Translations under genes and position numbers: made by a program
Notes under the pieces: generated by a model
What the model was told of the DNA's origin: nothing
The model's database searches: none
The model's input: only the letters and a program-made list of their open reading frames with translations
Shown here: piece by piece, positions 1 to 7,300 of the stretch
Position numbering within the stretch: position 1 is the first letter of the stretch
How the letters are laid out: the number at the start of each line of letters is the position of its first letter
Source: DTU015 sp964406505
Lineage (GTDB): Bacteria; Bacillota; Sulfobacillia; Fermentithermobacillales; Fermentithermobacillaceae
DNA: 18,400 bases
Assembly: GCA_964406505.1 (NCBI GenBank)
Contig: CAYORX010000028.1
Coordinates: forward strand, 1-18,400
Direction of reading: 5' to 3'

Positions 1-1
1 A

Positions 2-76
2 AATGGAATTAGACATGACGGAAAACCTATTCATGTCAAAATTACTGGAGAAAATCACCAAATAGCGGTAGCATAG
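2..76 (+). CDS. 3' end of an unidentified gene (partial)
   Basis: The second frame is open from the left edge to a TAG at 74-76 and reads as 24 plausible residues ending in HQIAVA. The mixed charged and hydrophobic composition looks like the C-terminus of a soluble or exported protein, but the fragment is too short to assign a family. The next gene follows in the same direction after about 55 bases with its own ribosome binding site. That this is the tail of a real gene is an inference from the open frame and its position. Confidence 0.4.
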   Translation, partial: NGIRHDGKPIHVKITGENHQIAVA

Positions 77-132
77 TATATGGAATTGCTAACTCAAAAT
101 GCAAAGGTAAAGTGCGAGGGAGGTATGATGTA

Positions 133-972
133 GTGTCTCAAACTGATGATCTTTCTTCTTTAGACATTTTGTGGACAAAAATGCGTAATGAATTGCAAAA
201 CTTGTGTGAGTCTTCTAAAGGTGTTTTAGGATATTCACTCATGGATTTGCAAAGCGAAAAAAGGGCAAGTTTTAATGAAGATATTTTGATACCTACAGCG
301 AGCTCTATCAAGATTCCAGTTTTATTGGCATTGGCCCTCAAAGTACATAACGGGGAATTGCAATGGGAAACCCCCATTGTGGTAAAAGATGAAGAAAAAG
401 TTGGCGGTAGCGGTATACTTACTCATCTCAAATATTCAGTTAACCTATCGGTATGGGATCATGCGTCTTTAATGATCGCTTTGTCTGATAATACATCTAC
501 TAATATTTGCATAAAACTTGCAGGTATGGATTTTATAAATCAAATGCTGAACGATCTTGGTCTCAGGAACACTAAAATTCGAAGGATTATGATGGATTAC
601 GAAGCGGCCCAACGAGGAGAAGAAAACGTTTCCACTCCAGGCGAACTAATGGAACTAGTAAGGCAAATCGAACAACGTGATGGTATAAAAAATGCGGTTG
701 CTGAAGATGTACTTAAGATTTTGGAATTACCAAAGGGTGGACCTTTTCGAGACGGCTTACCAGAGAAAGTAAAGCGTGCCAACAAAACTGGCGGGTTAGG
801 TAACTTGTCGGTGGATGCTGGGCTCATTTATCTCACGAAGAAAACTTTTGCTCTTGCTGTTATGGGAGCATTTTTGGAAGGACGCCCCGCTTATTGGACC
901 ACTTCTATCGTTAAAGCAGCTTATACATACATGAATCTATTAGATAAATGCACTGACTTAGGGCGATCATGA
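133..972 (+). CDS. Class A beta-lactamase-like serine hydrolase
   Basis: This 279-residue protein has the penicillin-recognising serine hydrolase motifs in order: SSIK (S57, K60) for the nucleophile and its lysine, SDN at 118-120, a conserved glutamate in the MMDYEAAQRGEE stretch near residue 157, and KTGG from 218. The family (Beta-lactamase2) includes true beta-lactamases and uncharacterised hydrolases, so resistance is not established. I chose GTG at 133 because GAGGGAGG (116-123) lies 9 bases upstream. An in-frame GTG at 112 would place that Shine-Dalgarno inside the gene. No signal peptide or transmembrane segment is visible, which suggests a cytoplasmic protein, unusual for a beta-lactamase. 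A terminator follows, so it appears to be the last gene of its transcript. Confidence 0.85.
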   Translation: MSQTDDLSSLDILWTKMRNELQNLCESSKGVLGYSLMDLQSEKRASFNEDILIPTASSIKIPVLLALALKVHNGELQWETPIVVKDEEKVGGSGILTHLKYSVNLSVWDHASLMIALSDNTSTNICIKLAGMDFINQMLNDLGLRNTKIRRIMMDYEAAQRGEENVSTPGELMELVRQIEQRDGIKNAVAEDVLKILELPKGGPFRDGLPEKVKRANKTGGLGNLSVDAGLIYLTKKTFALAVMGAFLEGRPAYWTTSIVKAAYTYMNLLDKCTDLGRS

Positions 973-997
973 TTTTTTAACGAAAGTATTTACAAAG

Positions 998-1043
998 ATG
1001 AGCTGAAAAAAGTGGCTTTTGCCTTTTCGTCCAGCTCATTTTT
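998..1043 (+). terminator. Rho-independent terminator after the serine hydrolase gene
   Basis: ATGAGCTG (998-1005) pairs with CAGCTCAT (1032-1039), and the loop holds a smaller GGC-TTTT-GCC hairpin. A T-run follows at 1039-1043. It sits 26 bases after the hydrolase stop codon. With the promoter at 1153-1181 it accounts for most of the 310-base gap before argF. Confidence 0.75.
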
Positions 1044-1152
1044 ATTTGGATGACTTTAATTAATGAATTATATAAAGTGGTATTTTCGCCTCCAAAACAT
1101 GCAAAGGGACCATTATCGATTTCGTTACAATTGGTTTTGAAAATTTAATATG

Positions 1153-1181
1153 TTGCATAATTCCCCATTGGCATGTATACT
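1153..1181 (+). promoter_or_regulatory. Sigma-A-type promoter of argF with overlapping dyad
   Basis: A -35 box TTGCAT (1153-1158) and a -10 box TATACT (1176-1181) are separated by exactly 17 bases. Transcription would start near 1188, leaving a leader of about 95 bases. An inverted repeat, ATACTT (1177-1182) and AAGTAT (1193-1198), lies over the -10 box and start point, where a repressor could act. It does not match the ArgR box well enough for me to call it one. A second small dyad, CGATA/TATCG, lies in the leader at 1205-1221. Confidence 0.6.
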
Positions 1182-1282
1182 TATACGTCAAGAAGTATCA
1201 AACCCGATATTTACGGTATCGAGAACCGCTTTACTACAGATCAAAACATAAAGTAGATTTACACGAAAGAGAGGCGTTATTG

Positions 1283-2290
1283 GTGTCACATCTTAAAGGA
1301 CGCGATTTTCTAGCATTAACTGATTACACATCGGAAGAACTCTCAGAACTGTTGCAGATCGCTACATTCTTGAAGCAAAAGCACAAAAACGGCGAATCCC
1401 CAAAAATTTTAGCAGGCAAAACCCTAGGAATGCTTTTTGAGAAGCATTCTACCAGGACGAGGGTATCTTTTGCTGTTGCTATGACGCAAATGGGGGGGCA
1501 AACCTTACCCTTATTGCCTGAAGAATTGCAAATAAGCCGTGGCGAAACTTTGTCTGACACAGGCAAAGTATTGTCGAGATATCTGGATGCTTTACTTATA
1601 CGTACTTATGAACATGTAAAAGTGGAATTATGGGCTTCCGAATGCTCAATCCCGATTATTAACGGTTTAACCGACCTTGCCCACCCTACTCAAGCACTAG
1701 CAGATTTTTTAACACTGCAAGAAATATACGGTGAATTAAAAGGGTTAAAGTTGGCATATGTTGGGGATGGCAATAATATGTTGCAATCTTTGCTCATAGG
1801 GTCAGCTAAACTTGGTATCCATCTATATGCGGCGTGTCCCCCGGAATACCAACCATCGCCTGATGTATTAAAATTGGCACAAAAGGCTGCATCTTTAACA
1901 GGAGCCGACATAATAGTTACCACAGATCCCTACAAGGCGACAACAAACGCTGATGCGATATATACCGATGTATGGACTAGCATGGGGCAAGAGTCCGAAA
2001 ATGCAGTGAGAGAATCGGTTTTAAAACCTTATCAGGTTAATCAACGATTATTATCTGCCGCAAAATCCGGTGCAGTATTTTTACATTGTCTCCCTTGTAA
2101 TAGAGGACAAGAGGTGACGGCAGAAGTGGTTGACGGATCATCATCGGTGGTATTTGATCAGGCCGAAAATCGGCTTCACGCTCACAAAGCTATTCTTGCA
2201 GCCGTTGTAGCGGGTTTTTCTAAAGAATCTTTACAAGTTGATTCGATCAGTTCGCAATATCGAAGCGCGGTAGCTGGTTTCGACAATTGA
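1283..2290 (+). CDS. argF: Ornithine carbamoyltransferase
   Basis: This enzyme transfers the carbamoyl group of carbamoyl phosphate to ornithine, giving citrulline, in the arginine pathway. The 335-residue length is normal. The carbamoyl-phosphate motif STRTR lies near residues 56-60, HPTQ near 134-137, the ornithine-binding SMG loop near 233-235, and HCLP near 268-271; HCLP and SMG separate it from aspartate carbamoyltransferase. TTG at 1280 and GTG at 1283 are both possible starts. I prefer GTG because GAGAGG (1269-1274) is then 8 bases away rather than 5. No other arginine gene or arginine deiminase gene is nearby, so a biosynthetic role is likely but a catabolic one is not excluded. It appears monocistronic, with its own promoter and terminator. 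The last 20 or so residues look like a short extension beyond the conserved fold. Confidence 0.95.
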   Translation: MSHLKGRDFLALTDYTSEELSELLQIATFLKQKHKNGESPKILAGKTLGMLFEKHSTRTRVSFAVAMTQMGGQTLPLLPEELQISRGETLSDTGKVLSRYLDALLIRTYEHVKVELWASECSIPIINGLTDLAHPTQALADFLTLQEIYGELKGLKLAYVGDGNNMLQSLLIGSAKLGIHLYAACPPEYQPSPDVLKLAQKAASLTGADIIVTTDPYKATTNADAIYTDVWTSMGQESENAVRESVLKPYQVNQRLLSAAKSGAVFLHCLPCNRGQEVTAEVVDGSSSVVFDQAENRLHAHKAILAAVVAGFSKESLQVDSISSQYRSAVAGFDN

Positions 2291-2333
2291 AATGGATCGT
2301 ATATAGAACTAAATAACATCTCTCTTTCATAGT

Positions 2334-2364
2334 AGGCTGCAAAGTTTCGTATGCCTTGCAGCCT
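2334..2364 (+). terminator. Hairpin terminator after argF
   Basis: AGGCTGCAA (2334-2342) and TTGCAGCCT (2356-2364) form a perfect 9-bp stem with a 13-base loop. The following GTTCTTATTTG is only a weak T-tract. It lies 44 bases after the argF stop, at the 5' edge of the degraded GGDEF gene. Confidence 0.65.
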
Positions 2365-2395
2365 GTTCTTATTTGTAAGAGCAAGTTCCAATTTC

Positions 2396-3274
2396 ATGCT
2401 GATCGCTGGAATTTACTTTTACAAGTAAGGAACAATGAACATTACTCCTTTTTTGTTGAGCAATATAGCAGTGGGTGTTATTCTTTTGTTCCGTCCTATC
2501 ATTTCGACCACTATTTATGTGATTTCTTACATAGCTTATTATTATTCCATAGCGATCGTTGTAGCTGAATCTGAAATGCTACTTTCCTACAAGGTTAATG
2601 GCACTACTGTTGTTGGAATAAGTTTTCTGGTAAGTGCGATGATTTGGCACTATCAGTATCTAAATTTGTCTAAAAGCATCGTGTTGATGCTTAGCAAAAG
2701 CAGTTGACTTATCTAGTCTATCATGATTCTTTATCGGGTATATATGAAAGAAATTTTTTATTCCGGAGGTTAGAAGAAGAACTGCTTTTCATCAAACGCT
2801 ACGGACATGAAGTTGCTATTATAATTTTTGATATAAATGATTTCAAAAAAGTTAATGATATTCATGGATATTTAGCAGAGGACGAAGTATTCAATCAAAT
2901 CGCCCAAATTGAAAAAAGTTGTACGATTATCCGACATCTTTGCACGAGTTGGCGGGGAAGGATTAGGTATTTTGGCATCAAGACTTTCGTTGGAAGAAGG
3001 GTTTGAATATGCCGAAAAGATTAGAAAGCTGATCGCCCAAAATCCACTTAAAATTAGCGCAGAGAAACTTTATGTTAGCGCAAGTTTTAGTGTTTCTATA
3101 CCGCAAGGTGATGAAGTGCAGCAAACCTGAAAATATTTTTCATTAGCCGATAAGGCACTTCATCTGGCCGTAGCGCGGGGCAAAACAGGGTTGAGAAATT
3201 GGGATAAAGTACGTGCCGGTGATATTGATGAAGCAAAGGTGCGGTACCCCATGGTTGAAAAAGGAATTCTTTGA
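2396..3274 (+). pseudogene. Degraded membrane-anchored GGDEF (diguanylate cyclase) gene
   Basis: Joining the frames gives an N-terminal membrane part (hydrophobic segments over 2396-2700) followed by a GGDEF domain. That domain starts at YHDSLSGIYER (about 2720) and ends at ADKALHLAVARG (about 3150-3180). The gene is broken by an in-frame TAA (2426-2428), a frame change at the membrane/GGDEF junction (about 2700-2707), a second frame change near 2905-2912, and an in-frame TGA (3128-3130). The final stop is at 3272-3274. The signature GG(D/E)EF reads GGEGL, so an intact product would probably lack cyclase activity. The frame is also open upstream to an ATG at 2351, inside the argF terminator. 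Intact relatives make cyclic di-GMP from two GTP; this copy cannot make a full-length protein. Confidence 0.85.
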
Positions 3275-3292
3275 TAAGTCTCGAACTCTCTG

Positions 3293-3313
3293 AAGAACAG
3301 GGTTCTTAATTTT
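3293..3313 (+). terminator. Possible weak terminator after the GGDEF remnant
   Basis: AAGAAC (3293-3298) and GTTCTT (3302-3307) can pair around a 3-base loop and are followed by AATTTTCC. The stem is short and AT-rich, so this is a weak candidate. It lies just before the promoter at 3319. Confidence 0.35.
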
Positions 3314-3318
3314 CCTGT

Positions 3319-3347
3319 TTGCATAAACTCAAATCCTATGTTAAATT
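3319..3347 (+). promoter_or_regulatory. Promoter of the exonuclease-Dam-YerB operon
   Basis: TTGCAT (3319-3324) and TAAATT (3342-3347) are spaced by 17 bases. Transcription would begin near 3354, about 20 bases before the Shine-Dalgarno sequence GGGAGG (3373-3378). The TTG of this -35 box opens a longer reading frame into the next gene; because it would lie upstream of the transcript, it supports the ATG at 3385 as the true start. Confidence 0.6.
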
Positions 3348-3384
3348 GCTCAGGATTTTAAATCAAAGGATCGGGAGGCCAATT

Positions 3385-4254
3385 ATGAATTTTGTTGCTA
3401 TCGATGTTGAGACGGCTAATTCTGACGTAGCATCTATTTGTCAAATCGGTGTAGTAGTATATGAAAACGGCAATTTGCACCGTGAATGGAAAACATATGT
3501 AAATCCGGAAGATACATTTAACCCGTCAAATGTACGCATCCACGGAATTGATCGCTCGGTCGTGGAAAACGCTCCAACATTTCCTGAGGTTGTTGATACC
3601 TTACGATGGTATCTTGATGATAATATAGTCGTTTGTCATACCCATTTCGATCGCGTAGCCTTAGACAAGGCTATTAAACGGTATAATCTTGGCAAACTCA
3701 ATTGTATTTGGCTTGACTCAGCCAAAGTGGTTCGTAGAACGTGGAAACAATATTCACGTAAAGGGTATGGACTCAAGAAGGTGTGTGATTTTTTAAACTA
3801 TGAATTCAAACATCATGATGCTTTAGAAGATGCTAAGGCTGCGGCGTACATTCTTGTAACGGCATCTAAAGAACTAAGGCTAGATGTAAAAGGGTGGTTA
3901 AAGCGTGTAAGTGAACCGATTAATCCTAAGGTTAAACAAATTAGCCAAGCCATAAAAACTAAAACGAACGTTATTGAAGCGCTGCATGGTGCGAGAGTAG
4001 TTTTTACAGGTAATTTTGGTATGTCATCGGGGCAAGTGAATGAAATAGTTACTAAAGTGGGCTGCCAAGTAGCAAACAAAGTCACAGATAATACTACACT
4101 ATTGGTGATAGGAGATAAAGGTTCGGAAAATCTAGCAAAGAATGAAAAGAGTTTTAAGTATAGGAAAGCTGAGCAATTTATCAAACAAGGTGTTCCGATA
4201 AAAATTATCGCGGAAAAGGATTTCAAAAAACTACTAGAAACGGCCGATGCTTGA
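3385..4254 (+). CDS. DEDDh 3'-5' exonuclease (DnaQ-like) with C-terminal BRCT domain
   Basis: The N-terminal 165 residues are an exonuclease of the DNA polymerase III epsilon type. DVE near residues 7-9, FD at 88-89, and H144 with D149 (HDALED) give the DEDDh metal-binding set. Residues 197-285 form a BRCT domain of the DNA ligase/replication factor type (VVFTGNF, TTLLVIGDKGS, KAEQFIKQG), usually used for DNA or protein binding. The protein has 289 residues. ATG 3385 has GGGAGG 6 bases upstream; an in-frame TTG at 3319 lies in the promoter and is rejected. No polymerase domain is present, so a repair or DNA-trimming role is more likely than replicative proofreading. A Dam-like methylase gene starts 28 bases downstream, probably in one operon. 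Confidence 0.88.
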   Translation: MNFVAIDVETANSDVASICQIGVVVYENGNLHREWKTYVNPEDTFNPSNVRIHGIDRSVVENAPTFPEVVDTLRWYLDDNIVVCHTHFDRVALDKAIKRYNLGKLNCIWLDSAKVVRRTWKQYSRKGYGLKKVCDFLNYEFKHHDALEDAKAAAYILVTASKELRLDVKGWLKRVSEPINPKVKQISQAIKTKTNVIEALHGARVVFTGNFGMSSGQVNEIVTKVGCQVANKVTDNTTLLVIGDKGSENLAKNEKSFKYRKAEQFIKQGVPIKIIAEKDFKKLLETADA

Positions 4255-4282
4255 TTATTACAATTAAGATAGAGGGATTAGG

Positions 4283-5143
4283 GTGAAAAGAAATGACCTC
4301 GTTGCTCCTGTTGTTAAGTGGGTGGGTGGGAAACGCCAAATATTAGAGCATATTTTGCCTCTTGTTCCCAAACAGTTCAATACCTATTATGAACCTTTTT
4401 TGGGTGGCGGTGCGGTATTGTTTTGGCTCCAACCTAACAAGGCTGTTATAAACGATATTAATTATGAGTTGATAAACGTTTATAAAGTGATAAAAGATGA
4501 GGTGGATGATCTTATTCTAACCCTTAAGCAGCATGATGAAGTATACAAACAAAAGGATTTTGCTAAAGACTATTTCTACAAAGTACGGAAACTGGATAGG
4601 CAAAGGCAGATTTACAACCAACTCACACGAGTAGAAAAGGCTGCCCGGGTAATCTTCTTGAATAAAACCTGTTTCAACGGATTGTATAGGGTTAATAGGT
4701 CAGGTCAATTTAATGCACCTTTCGGATATTACCAGAATCCTAATATAGTCAATGCCCAAACTTTAAGGGCCGTATCGGCTTATTTAAACGGTGCTAATGT
4801 TGAGATCCGCTGTGATGATTTTGAAACAGTGTTAAAAAAAGCAGAGAAAGGTGACTTTGCGTATCTGGATCCACCCTATCACCCAGTTTCAGATACGGCT
4901 AGTTTCACAAGTTACGATAGGGAAGGGTTCAACAAAGAAGATCAAATAAGGCTCAGCATGGTTTGCCGCTATTTAGATGCAAAAGGGGTTAAGTTTTTAC
5001 TATCAAACTCTGCTACTGATTTAATAATAGATTTATATGAAGATTATGAGATTGACATAGTTCGGGCAAAAAGGGTGGTAAATGTTAGAGCAGATGGGCG
5101 CGGTGAAGTTAATGAGGTATTGGTAAGAAATTTTAAACAATAA
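4283..5143 (+). CDS. Dam-family DNA adenine N6-methyltransferase
   Basis: This 286-residue alpha-class methyltransferase moves a methyl group from S-adenosylmethionine to adenine in DNA. It shows the N-terminal KWVGGKRQ signature (12-19), the AdoMet-binding EPFLGGG (37-43), the Dam-type block FNGLYRVNRSGQFNAPFG (131-148) and the catalytic DPPY (196-199). The order FLGGG before DPPY is typical of Dam and DpnM. GATC is the likely target, but sequence alone does not prove it. GTG 4283 is preceded by AGAGGGA (4271-4277). No restriction endonuclease gene is recognisable beside it, so it may be an orphan methylase. It lies between a DEDDh-BRCT exonuclease gene and a lipoprotein gene, with gaps of 28 and 20 bases, consistent with co-transcription. 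Confidence 0.92.
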   Translation: MKRNDLVAPVVKWVGGKRQILEHILPLVPKQFNTYYEPFLGGGAVLFWLQPNKAVINDINYELINVYKVIKDEVDDLILTLKQHDEVYKQKDFAKDYFYKVRKLDRQRQIYNQLTRVEKAARVIFLNKTCFNGLYRVNRSGQFNAPFGYYQNPNIVNAQTLRAVSAYLNGANVEIRCDDFETVLKKAEKGDFAYLDPPYHPVSDTASFTSYDREGFNKEDQIRLSMVCRYLDAKGVKFLLSNSATDLIIDLYEDYEIDIVRAKRVVNVRADGRGEVNEVLVRNFKQ

Positions 5144-5149
5144 CGGTGT

Positions 5150-5166
5150 AAGGAGATATACATATG
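5150..5166 (+). promoter_or_regulatory. Very strong ribosome binding site of the DUF3048 lipoprotein gene
   Basis: The 17 bases AAGGAGATATACATATG, including the start codon, are identical to the T7 gene 10 translation initiation region as I recall it. The spacing of 8 bases from AGGAG to ATG is close to ideal, so efficient translation is expected. The surrounding sequence does not resemble T7 or a vector, so chance convergence is likely. Confidence 0.75.
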
Positions 5167-6213
5167 AGGTATCGGGATTCAGATAGTACATATGAAGCGC
5201 TGTTTTGTATAACAAGGTGTTTGAGTTTGATGATAATATTTTGCATAGTTTTGTCGGGGTGTTTCAGGGCTTCTTCTGATTCGCCTCCTTCATCGCCATC
5301 CGCAGGAGAACTACATGAACCAACCGAAACTTCTGTGTCACCGATCACTGGTATGCCCTCTAAGGGAGAAGGTAGTCCCGTAGCAATTTGCATAGGGAAT
5401 AATCAGTCAGCACGTATGCAAAGCGGACTTAGCCAAGCGGATATAATCTATGAAGTGCTTACTGAAGGGGGCATCACTAGGTATTTCGCTATCTTTCATG
5501 ACCAAGCTCCTGAGGTAGTGGGTCCTGTTCGAAGTGCTAGGCCTTATTTTGTACTTCTTGCCAAGGAATGGGGTGCTATTTTCGGTCATTGCGGCGGAGA
5601 TCCCAAAGACATAAAGCCCATTAAAGAGTGGGATGTTGCCGATGCCGATGAGTTTGCTTTTGGCAATTTGTATTGGCGGGATAATAGTCGGATTCCCCCA
5701 GATAATTTATATACCAGTGTCGAAAATTTGCGAAAAACCGTGTCGATACCTCTTCCTTCACCGTCGCAAAGATATCAGTTTCAGGCTTGGGAAGATAAGC
5801 CGAAGCCAACTTTGAAAATAGAGTATGGTTGGAATTATGTGGTCGAATACAGATACTTTTCCGAAAACGATAACGAGCAAGGTTATGAAAGATTTGTCAT
5901 CGATAGAGGTAGTGAACGTCAACAAAAAGATCGCGACAGCGAACAACCAGTCGTAGTTTCTAACGTGATAATTCAGTTTGCACGTTCAGAGGTGGCATAT
6001 GCAGATGGTGGGCTTAAAATTGATCTTATAGGCGAAGGCAAAGCGATGTATCTACTTGGTGGTCGTTGGGAAAAAGGAACGTGGGTTAAAACCAGCGTTG
6101 AAGAAGCAACACTGTTTTTAGATGAAAACGAAGAGCCTGTTACGCTTACCCCTGGCCAAACATGGGTTCAAATCGTACCTATGAATGCCAAGGTGAATGT
6201 GATGGAACGGTAA
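5164..6213 (+). CDS. yerB: YerB-family lipoprotein (DUF3048)
   Basis: The protein has 349 residues. A long charged N-terminus is followed by a hydrophobic stretch (about 19-31) and a lipobox LSGC, with the lipidated cysteine at position 33, so it is expected on the outer face of the membrane. A low-complexity Ser/Pro linker precedes two DUF3048 regions. The first (about 57-200) includes ICIGNNQSARMQSGLSQADI, EGGITRYFAIF and GPVRSARPYF. The second (about 215-345) ends TPGQTWVQIVPMNAKV. Family function is unknown; members are common in Bacillus and Clostridia. It follows the Dam gene by 20 bases and seems to end the operon. Next comes a convergent gene after 34 bases, with no strong terminator visible. 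Confidence 0.88.
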   Translation: MRYRDSDSTYEALFCITRCLSLMIIFCIVLSGCFRASSDSPPSSPSAGELHEPTETSVSPITGMPSKGEGSPVAICIGNNQSARMQSGLSQADIIYEVLTEGGITRYFAIFHDQAPEVVGPVRSARPYFVLLAKEWGAIFGHCGGDPKDIKPIKEWDVADADEFAFGNLYWRDNSRIPPDNLYTSVENLRKTVSIPLPSPSQRYQFQAWEDKPKPTLKIEYGWNYVVEYRYFSENDNEQGYERFVIDRGSERQQKDRDSEQPVVVSNVIIQFARSEVAYADGGLKIDLIGEGKAMYLLGGRWEKGTWVKTSVEEATLFLDENEEPVTLTPGQTWVQIVPMNAKVNVMER

Positions 6214-6247
6214 TATCCATAGCTGTGACCAAAAGGTGGAAGCGGGG

Positions 6248-7153
6248 CTAAGGTATCGAAAGTTTGTTTTTGAACGTGTTTAGACTATCATGTCCGTCTA
6301 TTCGAACTCTTTTTAGTGTGTAAGAATTGATATCTGCGTTTGCTATATTTGCTATTCCGTATTCGGTGGTAACTGCTCCTAGAAATCCTGCGGTTCTTAC
6401 GGCGTCAATTACTTCATCATTATATGCACCGGCAGGATAACAAAACGAGAGTATTTCCTGATCTGTGGCCTCTACAAGTATTTTCCGTGATGTATTAATT
6501 TCGTTGTGTAAGCTATCTAAGGATGCATGGCGAAGATCCGGATGAGAGTGTGTGTGGCAACCTATTGTGTATCCTAAATCAGCAAGTTCCGTTATTTGTT
6601 CCCACGAAAGATACCCCTTATCACCTACCATACTTGTAATCACAAATATAGTAGAGGTAAAGTCCCGTTCCATCAAAATAGGGTGGGCATTTCGATAAAA
6701 GCAGTCATAGCCGTCGTCGAAAGTGAGCGCGATAGGTTTGTCGGGTAAAGTCACAGATTCATCGGTCATCGCCTTTAATACCAAATCCATGCTTATAGCT
6801 GTGTAGTTTGCGTCTAACAATGCATCCATTTGATCACGGAAATCATCAGGGGTAACGGTTAGCCCTCGAACTGGCGCATCGATCTGATGATACATCAATA
6901 TAGGGACAGAGCAAGATGTTCCATGCTGCGATACAGGTTGCTGAATTGGCTCAGATCGCGGTTCTATTGGATCAAGTAGTGTTATGGAACCAGTTTCGTT
7001 TTTCGCTACATGTCGGTCCGCGGTTTTGTTGTTGTCATCTTGGACGTTTTTAGCTAGCTGAGAACGACTTGTATAAATTCCAATACTCACACCTATGATT
7101 AAGCAAAATAACATAAGAATTTTTACACCATATGGTAGTCTCATGTTAAACAT
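6248..7153 (-). CDS. Membrane-anchored polysaccharide deacetylase (NodB fold)
   Basis: The 301-residue protein begins with a signal anchor (about residues 9-27) and a low-complexity linker to about 80. A carbohydrate esterase family 4 NodB domain follows. It shows PILMYHQID (85-92), TFDDG (144-148) with the metal and base aspartates, HTHSHPDL with histidines 200 and 204, and FCYPAGAYN (238-246). It probably removes acetyl groups from N-acetylated sugars in peptidoglycan or an exopolysaccharide outside the cell. ATG 7153 has GAGGA about 8 bases upstream; a second ATG three codons later is the alternative. It is transcribed toward the convergent YerB gene and is separated by 147 bases from the TmrB-like gene upstream of it. 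Confidence 0.9.
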   Translation of the reverse strand: MFNMRLPYGVKILMLFCLIIGVSIGIYTSRSQLAKNVQDDNNKTADRHVAKNETGSITLLDPIEPRSEPIQQPVSQHGTSCSVPILMYHQIDAPVRGLTVTPDDFRDQMDALLDANYTAISMDLVLKAMTDESVTLPDKPIALTFDDGYDCFYRNAHPILMERDFTSTIFVITSMVGDKGYLSWEQITELADLGYTIGCHTHSHPDLRHASLDSLHNEINTSRKILVEATDQEILSFCYPAGAYNDEVIDAVRTAGFLGAVTTEYGIANIANADINSYTLKRVRIDGHDSLNTFKNKLSIP

Positions 7154-7300
7154 GGTCCATTCCTCGTTAGATGTATTTTAATGTAGATCGGAAGTTGCCA
7201 ATCAAACGATGTTTCCTCGAAATTGTTCCTTTACAAAATGACGTAGCATTCTTAGTTTTGTTCCATATTAAACTTTGCTGCATCATGGAAACGATATGGC

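Noticed and set aside
1044..1282. T-box or other riboswitch upstream of argF
   Set aside because: No T-box consensus, long structured leader or terminator/antiterminator pair is visible before the start codon.
2356..2568. A 70-codon + strand frame overlapping the start of the GGDEF remnant
   Set aside because: Its Cys/His/Phe-rich sequence looks like out-of-frame reading of the hydrophobic segments coded in the other frame, and it lacks a Shine-Dalgarno sequence.
2396..3274. Stop-codon reassignment as an explanation for in-frame TAA and TGA in the GGDEF gene and TAA in potA
   Set aside because: The GGDEF gene also has frameshifts, and the other genes end normally with TAA, TAG and TGA, so decay or point mutation is simpler.
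3319..3384. TTG 3319 as start of the exonuclease
   Set aside because: It falls in the -35 box of a good promoter, and ATG 3385 has an ideal Shine-Dalgarno sequence and begins the conserved NFVAIDVET motif.
3813..4226. A 137-codon minus strand frame opposite the BRCT part of the exonuclease gene
   Set aside because: It lies wholly inside a well-supported gene on the other strand, has no recognisable family and no clear ribosome binding site.
7263..7299. CCATAT/ATATGG inverted repeat between the deacetylase and TmrB-like genes
   Set aside because: Short stem with a 25-base loop and no T-tract; not convincing as a terminator or operator.
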